DNA of 64,000 bases from NCBI RefSeq assembly GCF_900141845.1, contig NZ_FQZB01000017.1, forward strand, positions 1 to 64,000, given 5' to 3'. Below, piece after piece: positions 7,838 to 14,913 of this stretch. The stretch's first letter is position 1; each line of letters opens with the position of its first letter. The DNA comes from Clostridium cavendishii DSM 21758 (GTDB lineage Bacteria; Bacillota; Clostridia; Clostridiales; Clostridiaceae). The translations under genes and the position numbers were made by a program. The notes below the pieces were generated by a model. It ran no database searches, was not told the DNA's origin, and saw only the letters and a program-made list of their open reading frames with translations.

Positions 7838-9199
7838 ATGCAATTAAGTAAATATAAAGGAAAAAGGATTAGAGCCAGTGATAAATCACTGGTTTTTAAT
7901 TTTGTGGCATCTACATTAATAGCAATTTTCAGTACGATGATTTTGTTACTTAATGTAAAGCAAGTCTTGAATATAAATTTGAAAAATGTAAGTGTTTTAA
8001 AAAGTGGTACTTTACAGTTTAATATTACTCCTTATTTTGTGTTTAGTATGATTTTTGCAGTAGTAGTAAGTTTACTTTCAGCATGGTTATATTATCACTT
8101 CCATTATGATAGAATCAAGCAGCTTATACACAGACAAAAATTAGCAAGAATGATACTAGAGAATAAGTGGTATGAAGCAGAACAGGTACAGTCAAACAGT
8201 TTTTTCAAAGACATATCTTCTGGAAAGACAAAGGAAAGAATAACTCATTTTCCAAAGATGTACTATAAGCTAAAAAATGGTTTGATTCATATTCAAGTAG
8301 AAATTATATTAGGTAAATATCAAGACCAGCTCTTACATCTTGAAAAGAAGCTTGAAAGTGGTTTATATTGTGAACTTACAGATAAAGAATTAAAGGATTC
8401 TTATGTGGAATATACTCTACTTTATGATACAATAGCAAACCGTATTTCTATTGAAGATGTGCAGGCTGAACATGGAAAATTAAGATTAATGAAAAATATC
8501 TATTGGGAATATGATAAGCTTCCACATATGCTTATTGCAGGTGGTACAGGTGGGGGAAAAAGTTATTTTATTTTAACATTGGTTGAAGCGCTGCTGAATA
8601 CTAATTCTATACTTTATGTTCTTGATCCTAAAAATGCAGATCTTGCAGACTTGGAAGCTGTTATGCCTAATGTTTATTATAAAAAAGATGATATGATTGC
8701 CTGCATTGATAATTTTTATGATGGAATGATGAAACGTAATGAGGATATGAAGCAAATGGAAGGATATAAAACAGGTGAAAATTATGCCTACTTGGGCTTG
8801 TCTGCTAATTTTCTTATCTTTGACGAATATGTTGCTTTCATGGAAATGCTGGGGAGTAAAGAAAGTACTGCGGTTCTTAATAAGTTAAAACAGCTTGTTA
8901 TGCTTGGAAGGCAGTCAGGATATTTTTTAATTCTTGCTTGTCAAAGACCAGATGCTAAATATCTTGGGGATGGAATTCGCGACCAGTTTAATTTTCGTGT
9001 AGCTTTAGGTCGTATGTCTGAAATGGGCTATGGAATGATGTTTGGTGAAACTGATAAGGATTTTTTCCTAAAGCAAATTAAAGGAAGGGGATATGTAGAC
9101 ACAGGTACAAGTGTTATTTCTGAGTTTTATACTCCACTTGTACCTAAAGGTCATAATTTCTTAAATGAAATAGATAAATTAGTTGTAAAAACAGATTAA
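7838..9199 (+). CDS. FtsK/SpoIIIE-type coupling ATPase, TcpA / Tn916 Orf21-like
   Basis: A 453-aa type IV coupling protein that delivers the relaxase-DNA complex to the transfer channel. Two N-terminal membrane helices (about 25-50 and 68-90) are followed by a linker and the FtsK motor. The Walker A GGTGGGKS is near residue 234 and the Walker B FLIFDEY near 325, followed by LILACQRPDAKYL. Its length matches Tn916 Orf21. The ATG at 7838 is chosen because TAGGAGG precedes it; the upstream extension has no ribosome site. The oriT lies about 300 bp after the gene, as in Tn916. Confidence 0.92.
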   Translation: MQLSKYKGKRIRASDKSLVFNFVASTLIAIFSTMILLLNVKQVLNINLKNVSVLKSGTLQFNITPYFVFSMIFAVVVSLLSAWLYYHFHYDRIKQLIHRQKLARMILENKWYEAEQVQSNSFFKDISSGKTKERITHFPKMYYKLKNGLIHIQVEIILGKYQDQLLHLEKKLESGLYCELTDKELKDSYVEYTLLYDTIANRISIEDVQAEHGKLRLMKNIYWEYDKLPHMLIAGGTGGGKSYFILTLVEALLNTNSILYVLDPKNADLADLEAVMPNVYYKKDDMIACIDNFYDGMMKRNEDMKQMEGYKTGENYAYLGLSANFLIFDEYVAFMEMLGSKESTAVLNKLKQLVMLGRQSGYFLILACQRPDAKYLGDGIRDQFNFRVALGRMSEMGYGMMFGETDKDFFLKQIKGRGYVDTGTSVISEFYTPLVPKGHNFLNEIDKLVVKTD

Positions 9200-9220
9200 T
9201 GTTTGGAGGTGTTTAATTTC

Positions 9221-9493
9221 ATGCAAGAAATGTATTCTATTGAAAATATTGAGGAAATTATAGGCTATGATGAATACATTAAGGATTTTGAAGATGAAGA
9301 ACAGGCAGTAGACTTTTGTAAATCATCTGGAACTAGAATATTGCAAAGTGTTTTTTCTGAATTTACTGCTGATATGATTTGTAGTGTTTATTTGGATTAT
9401 GGACAAACAAAGGCAGAATATCCTATAAGATTTGAGTTTAATATTAACATAGAAGATGGACAAGTAATCGTGTCCTATATTGGGTTTAGTTAA
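9221..9493 (+). CDS. small acidic protein of unknown function
   Basis: A 90-aa acidic protein (segment DEYIKDFEDEEQAVDF) with a C-terminal half rich in beta-strand-like residues. It has no membrane segment, cysteine motif or recognised domain. The ATG at 9221 is preferred over an upstream in-frame TTG because GGAGG (9205-9209) precedes it. It lies between the coupling-protein gene and oriT and is probably co-transcribed with the former. It may be a transfer accessory or an anti-defence protein, but nothing in the sequence proves either. Confidence 0.6.
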   Translation: MQEMYSIENIEEIIGYDEYIKDFEDEEQAVDFCKSSGTRILQSVFSEFTADMICSVYLDYGQTKAEYPIRFEFNINIEDGQVIVSYIGFS

Positions 9494-9499
9494 AAAAGT

Positions 9500-9660
9500 T
9501 TTAAATAATAAGAAGCAGGCAGGAAGCACAGGCGGCGTGCGAAGCGAAAGCCGCAGGTGATTCATGTCTGCTTGCAGGTGTGGCGAAGCCACTCCTGCAT
9601 ATATTAGCCCCCCGTATCTAACAGGGGGGCACAAATAGACAGGAAACAGTCAAAAAACAC
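9500..9660 (+). other. oriT: oriT, Tn916-type
   Basis: A GC-rich block in otherwise AT-rich DNA. It contains the hairpin CCCCCCGTATCTAACAGGGG (starting near 9610) followed by CACAAATAGAC, which I recognise as the core of the Tn916-family origin of transfer. Further small repeats (GGCGTGCGAAGCG, GCAGGTG twice, GGCGAAGCC) lie upstream. The position after the coupling-protein gene is as in Tn916. Here the cognate relaxase gene is 7 kb away because the pilus module intervenes. Confidence 0.82.
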
Positions 9661-9705
9661 TTAGAAATCCCCGTAGTTTCAATGGGTTTAGAAAAACAAA
9701 AGCAA

Positions 9706-9733
9706 ATGTCAACTAAGCCTTAAAAGTTGACAT
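9706..9733. repeat. inverted repeat downstream of oriT
   Basis: ATGTCAACT / AGTTGACAT, nine perfect base pairs with a 10-nt gap. It may be a binding site for the relaxase or an accessory protein, or part of a single-strand origin. No direct evidence separates these. Confidence 0.5.
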
Positions 9734-9807
9734 ATGTAAGTATAAATTTAAATGTATTTGAATTATTAAAAACTTATAAAAGTTCATATTGATTTAGGAA
9801 AATACAA

Positions 9808-9846
9808 AATGCAGATAATCTAAAAAATTAGACTATCTGCATTTTT
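9808..9846 (+). terminator. terminator separating oriT from the pilus module
   Basis: AATGCAGATA(A)TCTAA / TTAGACTATCTGCATT then T residues. A strong hairpin. Confidence 0.8.
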
Positions 9847-9890
9847 TCATATAGATTACTATTTTCACATTGAAGGGAGGTGAAATTATA

Positions 9891-9923
9891 TTGAAAAATC
9901 TTATACGCGATAAGCTATTTTAA
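9891..9923 (+). CDS. possible 10-aa leader peptide MKNLIRDKLF
   Basis: A TTG start with the strong site GAAGGGAGGTG in front opens a 10-codon frame that ends 35 bp before the hairpin at 9959-9988. The arrangement looks like a leader-peptide attenuator ahead of the pilin genes. The evidence is only the ribosome site and the position. Confidence 0.35.
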   Translation: MKNLIRDKLF

Positions 9924-9958
9924 ATATATAGCTAAAATTTTAAAATAATTAAGTCATG

Positions 9959-9988
9959 AAAACAGCTTGAAATATAGCTGTTTTTTTA
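9959..9988 (+). terminator. attenuator-like hairpin before the first pilin gene
   Basis: AAACAGCT / AGCTGTTT followed by a T-run, 40 bp upstream of the ATG at 10028. Confidence 0.7.
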
Positions 9989-10027
9989 TTACTCAAAAAT
10001 AAATTAAAGAAAGAATGAGGTAGAAAA

Positions 10028-10198
10028 ATGAAAGAGATATTTGAACAATATGGGTCAGTAATTATTGCAGCGGTAGCTATAAGTGCATTGGTAGCAATTA
10101 TAGTAGTGCTTTTATCAACAGATGGAGTTGTAGCAACTTCCTTTAAAAACTTGGTTGACGAGTTCTTTAAAAGAGCAGCAAGCACTATTACAGGCTAA
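10028..10198 (+). CDS. mini-pilin 1 (Flp-like), 56 aa
   Basis: This small gene starts MKEIFEQYGSVIIAAV. A short polar N terminus with an E-x-Y-G motif is followed by one hydrophobic helix (about residues 10-31) and an amphipathic C-terminal helix. That is the build of Flp/Tad-type mini-pilins, where an E-Y motif sits at the start of the hydrophobic segment. AGGTAGAAAA precedes the ATG. Three downstream genes (13160, 13275, 13428) share the opening M-x-x-I-(F/M)-x-(E/Q)-(Y/F)-G. Its place directly before a TadA-type ATPase gene supports a pilin role. It could instead be a VirB2-like channel subunit. Confidence 0.65.
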   Translation: MKEIFEQYGSVIIAAVAISALVAIIVVLLSTDGVVATSFKNLVDEFFKRAASTITG

Positions 10199-10231
10199 TA
10201 GAGCTATTACAAAATTAATCATTACACAAAG

Positions 10232-10250
10232 AGGGGATAATTTCCCTTTT
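10232..10250 (+). terminator. short hairpin before the TadA-type ATPase gene
   Basis: GGGGA-TAAT-TTCCC followed by TTTTT, ending 15 bp before the ATG at 10265. The stem is short, so confidence is limited. Confidence 0.5.
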
Positions 10251-10264
10251 TGGAAAGGAGAACA

Positions 10265-11290
10265 ATGGAACGTAGTACAAAGTGGGAATTAGTACCTGCA
10301 CATTTTGGATTACTGTGGTCATATGTTGAAGATGATAAAATTACGGACATTGACTTTAACGGTAGAGATTTATGGATTACCAATACTGATAATGAAAGAA
10401 TAAAAGTGGAGGGTCATGGTATTGCTAAGGAATTTATTGAAAAGTTCAGTCACTATATTGCTAACAATGTAAGCAGAGCTTTTAACAAGGTGGAAAATCT
10501 TTTAGAAGCAGATACAGATACATTAAGAATTAGTATTGTTCATGAATCGGCTGCAATTTCTGGGAGGTCAGTATGTATAAGAAAGACACTCCCTGCTGTA
10601 AGAATGACAAGAGAAAGCATAGTAAAAGACGGTTATTGCAGCAAAGATATACTAGAGCTGCTTACAAACTGTGTTAAGGCTCGCATGAATTTTGTTTTCT
10701 GTGGAGAGCCAGGAGTTGGAAAGACAGAAGGAATAAAATTCTTTTCACAGTATATTCCGAGTAATGAAAGGGTAATTACTATTGAAGATACACCAGAGCT
10801 TCACTATAGAGAAATTAATCCAGATAAGGATTGTGTAGAGCTTATAGTATCAGAAGGTTTTAGTTACACAAAGGCAATTAAAACAAGTCTTCGTCAAAAT
10901 CCAAAATGGCTTATGTTATCAGAAGCACGTTCAGTAGAAGTTAAATATTTGCTAGAGAGTTTATCCACTGGAATTAGAGGTTTTACCACTATTCATACAG
11001 ATGATGCAAGAAAGATTCCAGACAGAATATTGAATATGCTTGAAAGTAGAATAGATGCTGACAGAATGGAAAATGACATTTATATGTTTATTGATGTAGG
11101 AATTTTGATACGTAAGAAACAAATGAGTGATGGAAAGGTTCATAGATATATAGATCAAGTATGCTTTTTCTATAGAGAAGATGGCAATAATATAATTTTT
11201 CCAATGGTACTTAATGGAGAGCTTGTAAAAGAAAAGATACCTAAAGCCATTACGGAAAAGTTTGAACGAATGGAAATAAAGCCTTTTTAA
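10265..11290 (+). CDS. TadA/CpaF-type secretion ATPase
   Basis: A 341-aa ATPase of the type II/IV secretion (VirB11/CpaF/TadA) family, which powers assembly of pili or pseudopili. The Walker A GEPGVGKT is at about residues 147-154, the Asp box TIEDTPELHY follows, the Walker B-like WLMLSEARS replaces the usual GEVRG, and TTIHTDDA provides the His box. It lacks a long N-terminal extension, so it is shorter than many CpaF proteins. The ATG at 10265 has GAAAGGAG upstream. The next gene encodes its inner-membrane platform. Such an ATPase is not part of the standard Tn916 transfer machine. Confidence 0.88.
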   Translation: MERSTKWELVPAHFGLLWSYVEDDKITDIDFNGRDLWITNTDNERIKVEGHGIAKEFIEKFSHYIANNVSRAFNKVENLLEADTDTLRISIVHESAAISGRSVCIRKTLPAVRMTRESIVKDGYCSKDILELLTNCVKARMNFVFCGEPGVGKTEGIKFFSQYIPSNERVITIEDTPELHYREINPDKDCVELIVSEGFSYTKAIKTSLRQNPKWLMLSEARSVEVKYLLESLSTGIRGFTTIHTDDARKIPDRILNMLESRIDADRMENDIYMFIDVGILIRKKQMSDGKVHRYIDQVCFFYREDGNNIIFPMVLNGELVKEKIPKAITEKFERMEIKPF

Positions 11291-11309
11291 AGTGAAGGAG
11301 GAAATAGTA

Positions 11310-12794
11310 TTGAAGAAAAAGAGTGGACTAAGATATCTTAGATATAAAAATTTGACTAATGAATTAGCTAAGTATGGATACGAATATACTGTGAAAAAAG
11401 CATTTATCATTTATGGAATGATTGTGCTTATGGCTGCTATCTTTGGTATTCTTTATAAGCTGGAACTAAAATATATTGCTACTATTGGAATAATAGGTGT
11501 TCTACTTTCTCCAATGGTTATTATACAGATTATGAAAGGTAGATATCACACAACCATGTTTTCTCTATCTAATAGTTATATGGAACAGTTTTTATATTCA
11601 TTCAAAAGAAACAGAACTGTACTTAATGCATTATTAGAAACAGCTACAATTTTTGATGAAGGAATATTTCATGATATATTGGAAAAAGCTATAAAGCATA
11701 TTCAATATACAACTGATAGTGAAGACCCAGAGAAAGAAGCATTAGACATAATAGGAGAGTTCTTTAGATGTGAAAGAGTTGATAATATACACTCTTTTGC
11801 TATTGCAGCACAAAGACGTGGCGGTGATGTAAGCGGAAGCATTGCACTACTTACAAAGAATAGAGCTATGTGGGCGGAAAGAATATCAAATTTACAGAAA
11901 GAATTTAGTCTTGTAAAAAGAAATATAACGATTGCCTTGGCAGCGACTTTGCTAATATGTATCTTACCTCTTTATCTATTGGGGGGAAACTTGAATATTA
12001 GTTCTATGCAATTATGCCAAATATCAGCGGTTGTATTAATAGGAAGCTGTATGTTGATTTATGTTAAAGCGGATAAGAAACTTTGCAGAAGTTGGATTGA
12101 AAAGGAAGCTGACAGCACATGTATAGGAAAGAAGTATATTCAAGTCAGAGATTATGACGAAGTAAAGGAAGCAAAAGTCAGCAAGAAAATAGCTATGATT
12201 CCAGCAATAATACTTATTGGTGGATTTCTTTATTTTAAGAATTTTGCAATTTTAATAGTAGGAATTGTGGTTGTGTTGTTTCTTTTAAATCAACATAAAA
12301 TTGGACATAGCCTTGCAAAGAAAAAGGTATCAAAGGAAATTGAAAAACAGTTTCCTAACTGGCTTATGGAAGTTGCACTACTATTGCAGACAGATAATGT
12401 ACAAGTAGCGGTTCGTAAATCAGTAGAAAACTCACCAGAAGTTTTATCACATGCACTTGAAAAGCTTATAGAAGAACTGGAGGAAAACCCTAACTCTATT
12501 GAACCATATCATAGATTTTTAAAGGAATATCGTAATCCTGATGTGCAGTCAGCTATGAAAATATTATACTCATTGTCAAGTGGAAATGCTGGTGATGTAA
12601 CTAAACAGGTAGAAGAATTGATTGAGCGTAATAATTCACTAATGGATAAGGCTGAAAAGTTATCACAAGAGGATAAAATAGCTGGAATGAAGGTTTATAT
12701 ATTATTACCTTCCTTATTAGCTTCTTTTAAGTTAATGATGGATATGTCATTGCTCTTAGTAGTATTTCTTAAAAACTTGAATTTTGGTATGTAG
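11310..12794 (+). CDS. fused TadB-TadC-like pilus platform protein
   Basis: A 494-aa membrane protein that seems to join two type II secretion F (TadB and TadC) units. Two helices near 25-75 lead into a cytosolic helical domain (to about 195), followed by two helices. A second helix pair (about 285-330) is then followed by another cytosolic domain starting QFPNWLMEVALLLQTDN and a last helix near the C terminus. TadB and TadC are normally separate proteins of about 300 aa, so a shortened fusion is notable. The start TTG at 11310 is placed after AAGGAGG; the GTG at 11292 overlaps that site. It follows the ATPase gene closely, as a unit. Confidence 0.78.
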   Translation: MKKKSGLRYLRYKNLTNELAKYGYEYTVKKAFIIYGMIVLMAAIFGILYKLELKYIATIGIIGVLLSPMVIIQIMKGRYHTTMFSLSNSYMEQFLYSFKRNRTVLNALLETATIFDEGIFHDILEKAIKHIQYTTDSEDPEKEALDIIGEFFRCERVDNIHSFAIAAQRRGGDVSGSIALLTKNRAMWAERISNLQKEFSLVKRNITIALAATLLICILPLYLLGGNLNISSMQLCQISAVVLIGSCMLIYVKADKKLCRSWIEKEADSTCIGKKYIQVRDYDEVKEAKVSKKIAMIPAIILIGGFLYFKNFAILIVGIVVVLFLLNQHKIGHSLAKKKVSKEIEKQFPNWLMEVALLLQTDNVQVAVRKSVENSPEVLSHALEKLIEELEENPNSIEPYHRFLKEYRNPDVQSAMKILYSLSSGNAGDVTKQVEELIERNNSLMDKAEKLSQEDKIAGMKVYILLPSLLASFKLMMDMSLLLVVFLKNLNFGM

Positions 12795-12804
12795 GAGGGG
12801 GATT

Positions 12805-13146
12805 ATGAGTACAACAATTAAAACTTATGTTGGAATTTTCATATTTCTTATATCAATATTTTCTATGGCTGGAATTATGTCAGCTAGTATTGATGCAAGT
12901 AATGCAAGAGATTTTCATAACTCTGTAATAGCAGAAATAGAAGATTCTAATTTCGCACCTAGTGTTGTTAATGCGTGTAAAAAGCAGGCTTCAAGTGATG
13001 GATATGAATTACTCATAGACAATAATAGTGTAGTTAAAGATGAAGATGGTAAACCTACATTGATGGAAGTGATTATAAAATATAAATATCGCATTGATTT
13101 TCTCAAAGTCATGAATACACAGCAAATTCGAGGATTTGCAAGATAA
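12805..13146 (+). CDS. TadE-like minor pilin
   Basis: A 113-aa protein with an N-terminal hydrophobic segment (about 8-28) and a small extracytoplasmic domain with one Cys, ending in a strand-rich region (MEVIIKYKYRIDFL). Build and context (after the platform protein, before mini-pilins) match TadE/TadF pseudopilins, but sequence similarity is weak. The ATG at 12805 is chosen because TAGGAGGGGG precedes it. The assigned role is inference. Confidence 0.6.
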   Translation: MSTTIKTYVGIFIFLISIFSMAGIMSASIDASNARDFHNSVIAEIEDSNFAPSVVNACKKQASSDGYELLIDNNSVVKDEDGKPTLMEVIIKYKYRIDFLKVMNTQQIRGFAR

Positions 13147-13159
13147 GGAGGTCGGATTA

Positions 13160-13264
13160 ATGAAGCTTATTATGGAGCAGTTTGGAAGCAGCATTATTTA
13201 TGCTATAGCAGGAAGTAGCATGGCAGCAATTTTGCTTGGATTTTTAAAGGTAATCAGTAGGTAG
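13160..13264 (+). CDS. mini-pilin 2, 34 aa
   Basis: A tiny protein starting MKLIMEQFGSSIIYAI with a strong AAGGAGGTC ribosome site. The first nine residues match the pattern of the 56-aa mini-pilin gene (M-K-x-I-x-E-Q-F-G), and the rest is one hydrophobic helix ending in a basic residue. It is among the smallest genes in the operon; the shared motif, ribosome site and tight packing argue that it is real. Confidence 0.6.
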   Translation: MKLIMEQFGSSIIYAIAGSSMAAILLGFLKVISR

Positions 13265-13274
13265 GAGGTACAAA

Positions 13275-13427
13275 ATGCAGGAGATATTTGAAGAATACGG
13301 AGAGTTTGTCATTGAAGCAATAAGCGGAATACTCTTTCTTGGAATTGTTGCTTATTTTTTTTTAAGCACTCCAATGGCTTCAATGATACAGAAGTTTACT
13401 ATAAGTGTTTTAGGAGGAAGCGTATAG
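13275..13427 (+). CDS. mini-pilin 3, 50 aa
   Basis: Starts MQEIFEEYGEFVIEAI with GTAGGAGGTA upstream. The E-E-Y-G motif is followed by a hydrophobic helix (about 10-30) and an amphipathic tail ending LGGSV. Closest in build to the 56-aa mini-pilin at 10028. The stop codon is immediately followed by the ATG of the next gene. Confidence 0.62.
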   Translation: MQEIFEEYGEFVIEAISGILFLGIVAYFFLSTPMASMIQKFTISVLGGSV

Positions 13428-13967
13428 ATGAAAGAAATATTTCAAGAATTCGGAGCTGCTATTATTGCGATAATCACATCAATTCTTGTTATTGGAATAT
13501 TGTTTATAGTATCCATTTCTGGTAAACAAGGTATTCTTGAAATTGCTGGAATACCTTTAAATAAAACAGAAATCAATTACTCTTCCTATAGTGATTTTGA
13601 TTCTGTGATTACATGGCATAAGCGAACTAAGCCAGAAGCTGCGTATATAACATCAAAAGGAAGATTTTTTGAAGATGAAAGTGTTGATTTTCTGGTAAGG
13701 TATTATGCTAAAGACATGGAAGGTGTCATATATCCAATGAACGACGTGATTATTAAAAAAATGTTTCCAGATATTATGTTTGGAAAAGTTTTAGATATAC
13801 GAACAGTGAACGGAAAAAGTATAATAGACTCTTATTCTAAAGCTAACGGCTATATAAATTTACCTAGTGCAGGTATTTATGAAGTCTACTTTCAAATTAG
13901 AGACAAAGAAAATCTTACAAGTATCTGGAAAATTCCAATAGCAGCAGATGAAAGGAGAAGTCGTTAG
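13428..13967 (+). CDS. pilin-like protein with C-terminal extracellular domain
   Basis: A 179-aa protein that opens MKEIFQEFGAAIIAII, the same motif and hydrophobic helix as the mini-pilins, then carries about 140 residues predicted to be outside the membrane (strand-rich, ending with an IYEVYFQIRDKEN segment of bacterial Ig-like style). It therefore looks like a decorated or tip pilin. AGGAGGAAG lies in the end of the previous gene. The stop overlaps the GTG start of the next gene by one base. Confidence 0.6.
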   Translation: MKEIFQEFGAAIIAIITSILVIGILFIVSISGKQGILEIAGIPLNKTEINYSSYSDFDSVITWHKRTKPEAAYITSKGRFFEDESVDFLVRYYAKDMEGVIYPMNDVIIKKMFPDIMFGKVLDIRTVNGKSIIDSYSKANGYINLPSAGIYEVYFQIRDKENLTSIWKIPIAADERRSR

Positions 13968-14356
13968 TGAAAAATGTATTCTTAGGTTTTGGGATAACAA
14001 TTTGTTCTATTATAGCTATTGTAATTGTAATGACACTTTGGGGAATGAACATTAGACAAAATGAATTAGATAATGCGGTAAATGGAGCTTTGAAAGAAAC
14101 TATTGAAAATCAGTTTGACAGTAAGACTTATTCCGTAAATAGTAATGATGAATTGGTTGCTGATTTTATAGAAGATCTGTTGATACAAGTAAATTCTGAT
14201 AGCACAGTTAGAGTTAATATTTTAGATGTAGATTATAAGAAAGGGTTATTGTCTGTTGAAGTGATCGAGAAGTATAAACATCCTATTGGAACGGAAGGGA
14301 AAGTATCAGTAAAGAGAACAGCAATTATGGAGCAATACACAGTTGATATAAAATAG
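13967..14356 (+). CDS. TadE-like membrane-anchored protein
   Basis: A 129-aa protein with one N-terminal helix (about 4-26) and an exported domain containing an NELDNAVNGALKETIE helix and a VNILDVDYKKGLLSVEV strand pair. This layout is common in clostridial TadE-like pseudopilins. The start is GTG, overlapping the preceding stop, with AAAGGAGAAG upstream, so translation is probably coupled. The function is inferred from context. Confidence 0.58.
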   Translation: MKNVFLGFGITICSIIAIVIVMTLWGMNIRQNELDNAVNGALKETIENQFDSKTYSVNSNDELVADFIEDLLIQVNSDSTVRVNILDVDYKKGLLSVEVIEKYKHPIGTEGKVSVKRTAIMEQYTVDIK

Positions 14357-14392
14357 AAGAAATTATGAAATTGGAAGGAGGGATTGATTTAG

Positions 14393-14896
14393 TTGAAAAA
14401 GAACAATAAATTTTTAGTTGCCTTATTAGCAATATCAATACTACTTTTAGGTATCTATATATGTGTAAGTTTGTATTCAAAAGAAAATCCAGTAATGATA
14501 AAGAATACTGATTCAGAGCAGACACTATATGATAAAGGAAAGGATGTTTATGTTCCTATTTCGGAAGGATGGAAAGATTCAAAATCAGCAAAAGGAGATA
14601 TCACAGAAGTTCAGAAGTTAAAACTAGATAAATTTATTGAAAGCTGGAAGAATGGGAATATTACAGATTCAGATTTGAAAGATACTATAATGAAATATTT
14701 AAATGAACAAGGTATTGAGTATAAGGAAGTTAGCGTTAGCAGCAAAGGTCATACTTTATATGATGAAGTACCAGAAGTAAAACTTAGTGATGGCGGCAAT
14801 TTATATTCCTTTGTTGGTATTTATAGCACTGGGAAACAGAATCCTAATGGAACTGAAAAAACAGTTTGCTATAATTGGACAGTGTTTGTATTCTAG
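14393..14896 (+). CDS. membrane-anchored protein of the pilus module, unknown function
   Basis: A 167-aa protein: positively charged start, hydrophobic helix (about 7-28), then an exported domain with a conserved-looking Tyr/Gly-rich end. There is a Cys in the helix but no proper lipobox. The start is TTG, with GGAAGGAGGG upstream. It sits between the TadE-like gene and the large secreted protein. I do not recognise a family. Confidence 0.55.
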   Translation: MKKNNKFLVALLAISILLLGIYICVSLYSKENPVMIKNTDSEQTLYDKGKDVYVPISEGWKDSKSAKGDITEVQKLKLDKFIESWKNGNITDSDLKDTIMKYLNEQGIEYKEVSVSSKGHTLYDEVPEVKLSDGGNLYSFVGIYSTGKQNPNGTEKTVCYNWTVFVF

Positions 14897-14913
14897 GAAA
14901 GGAAATAAATAGA

